The notes under the pieces were generated by a model. It did no database searches, had not been told where the DNA came from, and saw nothing but the letters and a program-made list of their open reading frames with translations. A program made the translations under genes and the position numbers. This document shows positions 1-5,524 of a stretch of 8,265 bases of DNA, piece after piece; the stretch's first letter is position 1, and every line of letters begins with the position of its first letter. The DNA is from Pseudomonadota bacterium (lineage in GTDB: Bacteria; Pseudomonadota; Gammaproteobacteria; Burkholderiales; Burkholderiaceae), in NCBI GenBank assembly GCA_021778935.1, contig JAJYBQ010000102.1:1-8265 (forward strand), in the 5' to 3' direction.

Positions 1-1999
1 GCGTCCGGTGCAGCAGCGGATTCTCGACCGGAAGCTCCGCATGTATGTGATCGATGCCTCGAAGGTGGCGCGCGAAGCAGGGCTGGGCGGCCGGATCAAT
101 ACCGTGCTGCAAACCTGCTTCTTCGCCATCTCGGGGGTGCTGCCGCGCGAGGAGGCGATCCAGCGCATCAAGGCGGCGATCGAAAAAACCTATGGCGCCA
201 AAGGCGCCGACGTGGTGCGCCGCAACCACCAGGCCGTCGATCGCGCACTGGCGCATCTTTTCGAAGTGTCCGTTCCAGATGCGGTGACGAGTTCGTTCGA
301 GCGGCCTGCGGTCGTCCCCGACAGCGCGCCGGCATTCGTGCGCGAAGTAACCGCCCGGATGATGCGCGGCCTCGGCAGCGGCGACGACCTGCGCGTCAGC
401 CAGTTGCCCGCCGACGGCACGTGGCCGTCGGGCACCGCCGCGTTCGAGAAGCGCAATGTCTCCGACATCGTCGCACACTGGGATCCCGCGCTATGCATCC
501 AGTGCGGCCAGTGCGGATTCGTCTGCCCCCACGGCGTGATTCGTGCCCGATATTTCAACGAACGCCACTTGGACGGTGCACCGCCCGGATTTTCATCGGC
601 GCCCGTCAATTCGCGCGGCAACCCGGACGTGCGCTTCTCGCTCGCGGTCTACGTCGAGGACTGCACCGGCTGCGGCCTCTGCTACGAGGCCTGCCCGGCG
701 AGCAGCCCTGCCGATGCGGCGGTACGGGCGATCAACCTGGGCGACAAGGCCCCGACTCTGGAATCGGCGCGGGCCGACCTCGCCTTCTTCGAGACCCTGC
801 CGGTGAACGACCGTGCGCGCGTCGACTTCGCCAACGTCCGCGGGGTGCAGTTCCTGCAGCCTTTGTTCGAGTTCCCCGGTGCCTGCGCGGGCTGCGGCGA
901 AACCCCCTACCTGCGGCTGCTGTCTCAGTTGTTCGGCGACCGGCTGCAGATCGCCAACGCCACCGGCTGCTCCTCGATCTACGGCGGCAACCTGCCCGTG
1001 ACGCCCTGGACGAAGGATGCGGCCGGCCGGGGACCGGCGTGGTCGAATTCGCTCTTCGAAGACAACGCCGAATTCGGCCTGGGGTTCCGCCTCGCTGCCG
1101 ACAAGCACGTCGAACTCGCCCGGCGGCTGTTGCGGCAACTGGCGCCGAACGTCGGCGAGGATGCGGTTCGCGCCATCCTCGATGCGCCGCAGGAACGCGA
1201 ATCCGAACTGCGGGCCCAACGCAGTCGCGTCGACGCCCTGAAACAACGGCTCGCGGCACTCGACGACGAAGCCGCGCGCGACCTGCTGTCGGTCGTCGAT
1301 CACCTGGTCCGCCGCAGCATCTGGCTCGTCGGCGGTGACGGATGGGCCTACGACATCGGGTACGGCGGGCTCGATCATGTGCTGGCGAGCGGCAGCAACG
1401 TCAACGTGCTGGTCCTGGATACCGAGGTCTACTCCAACACCGGGGGGCAGTCCTCGAAGGCGACACCGCTGGGCGCCGTGGCACGCTTCGCCGCCGCCGG
1501 CAAGCGGGTGGCGCGCAAGGACCTCGGGCTGCAGGCGATCGCCTACGGCAACGTCTACGTCGCGCAGGTGGCGATGGGGGCGAATCCGCAGCACACCCTG
1601 CTCGCCTTCCGCGAAGCCGAGGCCTATCCCGGCCCATCCCTGATCCTTGCATATAGCCACTGCATCGCGCACGGCTTCGACCTGCGCCAGGGCCTGCGGC
1701 AGCAGGATCTGGCGACCGCGAGCGGCGATTGGCCACTCTTCCGCTTCAATCCGGCGATGCGCAAGGTCGGCGAGCGACCGTTCCGCCTCGATTCGCCGCG
1801 ACCGACGATTCCGCTGCGCGACTACGCCTACAACGAACTGCGCTACCGCGCGCTCGCCGAGTCCGATCCCGACGCCGCGGCGATGCTGCTGGCGCAGGCC
1901 CAGCAGGTCGTCACCGAAAAGTATCGTCAGTATGAGGAACTGGCGAACCGCGGCGGGGAATCCTTCCACCCCGCCGGGATTCCCGCCCCCCCGTCCTGA
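1..1999 (+). CDS. nifJ: Pyruvate:ferredoxin/flavodoxin oxidoreductase, C-terminal 665 residues (5' end outside window)
   Basis: The enzyme oxidatively decarboxylates pyruvate (or a related 2-oxoacid) with CoA to acyl-CoA and CO2, passing electrons to ferredoxin or flavodoxin in the cytoplasm. The frame is open from base 2, and the first possible start (GTG at 8) falls inside a conserved domain, so the gene is cut by the window edge. About 520-550 residues of a usual ~1200 are missing. Counting the GTG as residue 1: the 8Fe ferredoxin-like domain has C163/C166/C169/C173 and C219/C222/C225/C229, both C-x2-C-x2-C-x3-C-P. The proximal-cluster cysteines are C293 and C296 (in GACAGCGE), C321 (in ATGCSS) and C552 (in SHCIAHG). 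The thiamine-diphosphate/Mg signature is GDGWAYDIG (443-451) followed by YSNTGGQ (475-481, N477). All expected ligands in this half are present, so it looks functional. Substrate specificity for pyruvate over other 2-oxoacids cannot be proved, because the N-terminal domains are not visible. It converges on addA with no gap. Confidence 0.96.
   Translation, partial: RPVQQRILDRKLRMYVIDASKVAREAGLGGRINTVLQTCFFAISGVLPREEAIQRIKAAIEKTYGAKGADVVRRNHQAVDRALAHLFEVSVPDAVTSSFERPAVVPDSAPAFVREVTARMMRGLGSGDDLRVSQLPADGTWPSGTAAFEKRNVSDIVAHWDPALCIQCGQCGFVCPHGVIRARYFNERHLDGAPPGFSSAPVNSRGNPDVRFSLAVYVEDCTGCGLCYEACPASSPADAAVRAINLGDKAPTLESARADLAFFETLPVNDRARVDFANVRGVQFLQPLFEFPGACAGCGETPYLRLLSQLFGDRLQIANATGCSSIYGGNLPVTPWTKDAAGRGPAWSNSLFEDNAEFGLGFRLAADKHVELARRLLRQLAPNVGEDAVRAILDAPQERESELRAQRSRVDALKQRLAALDDEAARDLLSVVDHLVRRSIWLVGGDGWAYDIGYGGLDHVLASGSNVNVLVLDTEVYSNTGGQSSKATPLGAVARFAAAGKRVARKDLGLQAIAYGNVYVAQVAMGANPQHTLLAFREAEAYPGPSLILAYSHCIAHGFDLRQGLRQQDLATASGDWPLFRFNPAMRKVGERPFRLDSPRPTIPLRDYAYNELRYRALAESDPDAAAMLLAQAQQVVTEKYRQYEELANRGGESFHPAGIPAPPS
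1951..1987. other. Two mutually exclusive GC-rich hairpins at the convergent gene ends
   Basis: CGGCGGGG (1951-1958) can pair perfectly with CCCCGCCG (1969-1976), giving an 8-bp stem and 10-nt loop. Alternatively GGCGGGGAATCC (1952-1963) can pair with GGATTCCCGCC (1977-1987), giving 11 bp with one bulged G. Both lie in the last codons of the oxidoreductase and 13 nt beyond the addA stop on the minus strand. Neither side has a clear T-tract, so this is not a classical intrinsic terminator. It could stabilise 3' ends or assist another form of termination. Confidence 0.45.
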
Positions 2000-2002
2000 T
2001 CA
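1997..2002. other. Back-to-back stop codons of convergent nifJ and addA (TGATCA)
   Basis: The plus-strand TGA at 1997-1999 ends the oxidoreductase. The minus-strand TGA (plus-strand TCA at 2000-2002) ends addA. The two genes meet with no intergenic base and no overlap, so any terminator for one must lie inside the other. Confidence 0.95.
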
Positions 2003-5000
2003 CGAAGCGGGCACTTCGACGACCTGTCCGTCGGACCCGACGAGCAGCATCCGGATCGCCTTGCGCCGGTCCGGTGGCGCGCCATCGGGGGCGCGATCCA
2101 ACCCTGCATCGGCCAGCGCCCCGGCATAGCGCCGAAGCTGCTCTCGATATGCCGGCAGCGCTGCCGGATTCAAGGTCCACTTGAAATCCAGGATCCAGAG
2201 CGCGTCCTCGAATTCGACCAGGCGATCGATGCGTAACGGGGCGCCGTCGCGCGCCACGAGTTCGAGTTCCGCATCTGCTGCGATCACCGACTCCGCTCCG
2301 GCCGGCGCAAAGAAGCGCGCGAGATCGGGGGCGCTGCGCACCCGCTCCGCAGCCGCGATCGCCGCCTGTGCGTCGGACAAGGAAATCGCAAACTCGTGCG
2401 CCACGAGTTCCGCCGAAATCCTTCCGGGCTCCCGCCCATCGGTACGTTCCAGGAGCGCGTGCCAGGCAATGCCGATCCGCTGCGCCCGGGTCGATTCGGC
2501 CGCAGTCGGTTCCGCCACGTTGCGGCGGCCGACCGCCGACGGAACCGGTGCGGGCCGGAAATCGCGAAAGCGCGGGCCTGCATCCGCGAAGCGTGGCTCG
2601 GCGGCGGCACCGGAGCGGAGATCGGCCGGAAGCGGGACTACCGACGCTGCGTTTCCCGCCGACGGCGCGTGCGCGGCGATGCGCTCGTACCAGGTGCCGG
2701 AACCGGCGCGCGGGGAATCGACACCCGAGACGAGCAGCACCTGCTGCGCGCGCGTCATTGCGACATAGAGGAGATTCCAATCCTCCTGGCGACGTTGGGC
2801 GCGGTCCTGTTCGATCCACGGCAGGCGCGAGGCCCCCATCCGCGAGAGCTTGGCGATCAGCGAAACGTGGTCGGGCGCAGGCCGGTCGGGCAGCCAGGCA
2901 ATCAGCACATCGTTGCGGTCCTCCTGGGCGTCGGGCAAGTGCGTGTCCGGCAGGGCGACGATCGGCGCCTCCAGGCCCTTGGCCGCATGCACCGTCATCA
3001 GATGCACGGCATCTTCGTCGGCGGCGATGCCCTCGTCGGCATGGGAATCGTCGGCTTCGCGCAGGTCACGCAGTTCACCGAGAAAGCGCGCAAGACTGGG
3101 AAAGCGGCCGGCATCCAAGGTCAGCGCGAGTTCGAGCAGCGCGTCGATGTTGGCCTGGATCTGCGCACCGGCGGTAACCGGCGCCGCCGCGGCATAGCGC
3201 GCGCGCAGATCCGACTCGTGGACCACCCGATCGAGCAGGTCGTGCACGGGCAGTACACCGGCCAGCGGCAGCCAACGCGACAACAAGTCCCGCGCGCGGG
3301 TGAGCGCGGGACTCGCCACGCGAAGTGTCGACAAGCCGGACCACCACGACGGTTCCCCGGCATGGTGAACATCTGGCCCCACCCGCTTCTCCGCGCCCGA
3401 TACCGCGCCGTTCGCAGGCGGAACCGCACAACCGTGCCGCGCCTCCGCCAATCGGCGCAAGTCTTCCTCATCGCAATCGAACACCGGACTGCGCAGCGCA
3501 CGGGCGAGTTGCAGGTCGTCGTCGGGCACGGCGAGAAATTCGAGCAGGGCGACGAGATCCTCCACTTCGAGCTGGTGCAGCAGGCTGCCGCGGCGGGCGC
3601 TCAAGAACGGAATTCCGGCGTCGCGGAACGCGCGTTCGAGTTCGCCCGCATACGTTCGCCGCCGCACCAGCACCAGCACATCGGACCAGCACGCGGGGCG
3701 CTCCTCCTCCCCCTCTGTCACCGTGGTGCGCGCCCGCCATGCCGCGATGGCCGCGGCCAACTGCAAGCCCTCGCGATATCGCTCGTCGCGGACGTCCTCG
3801 GCTCGCGCCTGGGTGAGCGCATCGCGCGTGCGCGCAACCCCGTCTCCCGTTGCACCCTCGGCGGCGCCATCGGGTACGCCGCCGGCGCTGCGCCCGGTAT
3901 CGGACGCGATGCGCGGCAGCACTGCGTATCCGCCGGGTCCGGAGGACAGCGTGCGCTGCCCCTGGTATAGCGGATTGGCGTCGGCAAACACCTGGTTGAA
4001 GAGCGCAACGAGCTCCGGCGCATTGCGCCGCGTCACGTTGGTCCGCAGGGCGGCAGCGCCGAAATCACGCGCCAGGCGTGCGCGCGCGACGTCGAAGACC
4101 CGCGGCTCTGCACCCCGGAAGCGGTAGATCGATTGTTTGGGGTCGCCGACGAGGAACACGCTGGGACGATCGGCATCCCCATCGTACGCGGCCAGCCACG
4201 ACTGCAGGATCTGCCACTGCAACGGATTGGTGTCCTGAAACTCGTCGACCAGCAGATGGCGGTACCGGGCGTCGAGCCAGGCCTGGGTATACGCGGCGCA
4301 GTCCGGATCGGCGAGCAGCCGATGCGCAATCCACTCCAGATCGGTGAAATCGACCACACCGGCACGGCGCTTGCGATCCTGGAATGCGGCAAGGAGGTGC
4401 ACGCCGCAGCGCAGGCCGCATTCGTTGATCCGCAAGGCCTCCCATTCCATCCGCGCATCGCGCAGCGCCTCCGCCGCGGCCACGACCGATTCGTACCGTG
4501 CACGGTACGCGGCCTGCCGGTCGGGAACGTGCTTGCATTTTTTTTCGATCCGGTCGGGATCGAGCACCGTGCGCGGCGTGCCGTTCTGCGTCAGGAGCAT
4601 TTCCAGGAACGCGGTCAGGCACGCCTCACCCGGCGCATCACCGCGGAGCGCGTCCTGCGTTGCCAGCCACGCCTCGGCTCCGGCGATGGCATTGCTCAGA
4701 TAAACGCCCGGATCACGGATCGCGCGCCAGGTGTCGCGCATCGCGATCAGGTCCGCACGCAGTTGGGGCGCCTGCAATGCCGCTGCGGGCGCGATGTCGT
4801 CCGCGCCCAGCAGCTCCCGCAGGCGCGCACGCAGCGGAGCGCCCGAGCGCGCGATCGCCTCGTGATCGGAATCCGAGCCGCGGAAGCACCACCAATCCGC
4901 GCGGTGTCGCACGAAGTTGCGCAGCAGCATTTCCGCTGCGGCGTCGCCGGTCCAGCGCACGAGTTCCTCATAGTCGCGCAGCCGATCGGCCGAATCCGGA

Positions 5001-5524
5001 CGCAGCAGCAACGCACAGAAGTCGGCCCACGCCTCCTCCATCCAGGGTTCGATGCGCTCGGCCAGCGTCTGCTCATACACACCCAGCCCGGTCTCGAGCG
5101 GCGCGGCGCGCAGCAGGCGCTCGACCCAGCCGTGAAACGTCTCGATCGCGACCGGGTTTTCGGCCACCGTCACCCGTTCGTACAGGCCGCGCGCAGCCGG
5201 CAAGGCACGGTTGGATTCTTCCGGAGACAAGCCGCGCACGCGCAGCATCGCCAACGCCTCGTCCTCGGTTCCGCACGCGAGCGTGCCAAGATCGGCGAGC
5301 AGGCGCTCCCGCATCTCCTGCGCCGCGCGACGGGTAAAGGTGATCGCCAGGATCTGCCCCGGCGCCGCGCCCGCGAGCAGCGCGCGCAGGATGCGACCGA
5401 CGAGCAGCCAGGTCTTGCCGCTTCCGGCACAGGCCTCGACCACGCAACTGCGCCCGGGATCGAGGGCGCGGGCGACGAAACCTTCGTGCGCAACGGGGGC
5501 GCCATCGATGGTGTATTCGCTCAT
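2000..5524 (-). CDS. addA: AddA-type UvrD/Rep-family helicase-nuclease (double-strand break repair)
   Basis: This is the motor and nuclease subunit of an AddAB-type complex that unwinds and resects double-strand DNA ends for RecA. The 1174 residues are close to the usual AddA size. Helicase motifs, in order: Walker A ACAGSGKT (31-38, K37); motif Ia TFTRRAAQEM (62-71); Walker B VDEFQDT (426-432, D427/E428); motif III GDPKQSIYRFRG (460-471); a variant motif IV LRTNVTRR (493-500); motif V TVHAAKGLE (844-852); motif VI YVAMTRA (920-926, R925). A C-terminal RecB-like PD-(D/E)XK nuclease follows, with H1022, D1100 (in RIDRL), D1113 and K1115 (in LDFKW), and Q1129/Y1133 (QLRRY), so the active site looks intact. 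The ATG at 5522-5524 is chosen because it overlaps the addB stop as ATGA and has GAGGGGG 7 nt upstream. RecB is the main alternative, but the partner carries its own nuclease, which RecC lacks. Oddities are an A8 run at codons 327-329 and two low-complexity insertions (about 540-577 and 694-727). Confidence 0.93.
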   Translation of the reverse strand: MSEYTIDGAPVAHEGFVARALDPGRSCVVEACAGSGKTWLLVGRILRALLAGAAPGQILAITFTRRAAQEMRERLLADLGTLACGTEDEALAMLRVRGLSPEESNRALPAARGLYERVTVAENPVAIETFHGWVERLLRAAPLETGLGVYEQTLAERIEPWMEEAWADFCALLLRPDSADRLRDYEELVRWTGDAAAEMLLRNFVRHRADWWCFRGSDSDHEAIARSGAPLRARLRELLGADDIAPAAALQAPQLRADLIAMRDTWRAIRDPGVYLSNAIAGAEAWLATQDALRGDAPGEACLTAFLEMLLTQNGTPRTVLDPDRIEKKCKHVPDRQAAYRARYESVVAAAEALRDARMEWEALRINECGLRCGVHLLAAFQDRKRRAGVVDFTDLEWIAHRLLADPDCAAYTQAWLDARYRHLLVDEFQDTNPLQWQILQSWLAAYDGDADRPSVFLVGDPKQSIYRFRGAEPRVFDVARARLARDFGAAALRTNVTRRNAPELVALFNQVFADANPLYQGQRTLSSGPGGYAVLPRIASDTGRSAGGVPDGAAEGATGDGVARTRDALTQARAEDVRDERYREGLQLAAAIAAWRARTTVTEGEEERPACWSDVLVLVRRRTYAGELERAFRDAGIPFLSARRGSLLHQLEVEDLVALLEFLAVPDDDLQLARALRSPVFDCDEEDLRRLAEARHGCAVPPANGAVSGAEKRVGPDVHHAGEPSWWSGLSTLRVASPALTRARDLLSRWLPLAGVLPVHDLLDRVVHESDLRARYAAAAPVTAGAQIQANIDALLELALTLDAGRFPSLARFLGELRDLREADDSHADEGIAADEDAVHLMTVHAAKGLEAPIVALPDTHLPDAQEDRNDVLIAWLPDRPAPDHVSLIAKLSRMGASRLPWIEQDRAQRRQEDWNLLYVAMTRAQQVLLVSGVDSPRAGSGTWYERIAAHAPSAGNAASVVPLPADLRSGAAAEPRFADAGPRFRDFRPAPVPSAVGRRNVAEPTAAESTRAQRIGIAWHALLERTDGREPGRISAELVAHEFAISLSDAQAAIAAAERVRSAPDLARFFAPAGAESVIAADAELELVARDGAPLRIDRLVEFEDALWILDFKWTLNPAALPAYREQLRRYAGALADAGLDRAPDGAPPDRRKAIRMLLVGSDGQVVEVPAS
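3286..3313. repeat. 10-bp inverted repeat with 8-nt loop inside addA
   Basis: AGTCCCGCGC (3286-3295) pairs perfectly with GCGCGGGACT (3304-3313). On the minus strand the stem is followed by TTGTTGTCGCG, which is only weakly T-rich. The inverted repeat is certain. A termination or pausing role is speculative, because GC-rich coding DNA produces such stems by chance. Confidence 0.4.
4492..4509. repeat. Perfect 18-bp palindrome inside addA
   Basis: CGTACCGTGCACGGTACG is its own reverse complement. In addA it encodes Y-R-A-R-Y within codons 339-345. As RNA it could form a 7-bp stem with a TGCA loop. It lies 28 nt downstream of the A8 run in the direction of addA transcription. It might also be a site for a dimeric protein, but its position inside a coding region gives no support for that. 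Confidence 0.55.
4538..4545 (-). other. A8 homopolymer in addA (possible slippage site)
   Basis: Codons 327-329 read GAA AAA AAA on the minus strand, giving eight consecutive A in a strongly GC-rich gene. The in-phase heptamer A AAA AAA matches the X XXY YYZ form of slippery sites. A -1 shift would read on to the stop at 4065-4067, adding about 157 unrelated residues after residue 329. The resulting ~486-residue protein would keep Walker A but lose motifs II-VI and the nuclease. Slippage itself is not shown. Confidence 0.5.

Noticed and set aside
593..1969. 458-codon open frame on the minus strand opposite the oxidoreductase
   Set aside because: The plus strand carries unmistakable PFOR motifs throughout. 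Long antisense frames are expected in GC-rich genes, and the translation shows no recognisable domain.
2396..3970. 524-codon open frame on the plus strand opposite addA
   Set aside because: It is a shadow of addA, whose motifs V and VI lie in this span. The translation is Arg/Gly-rich with no family resemblance.
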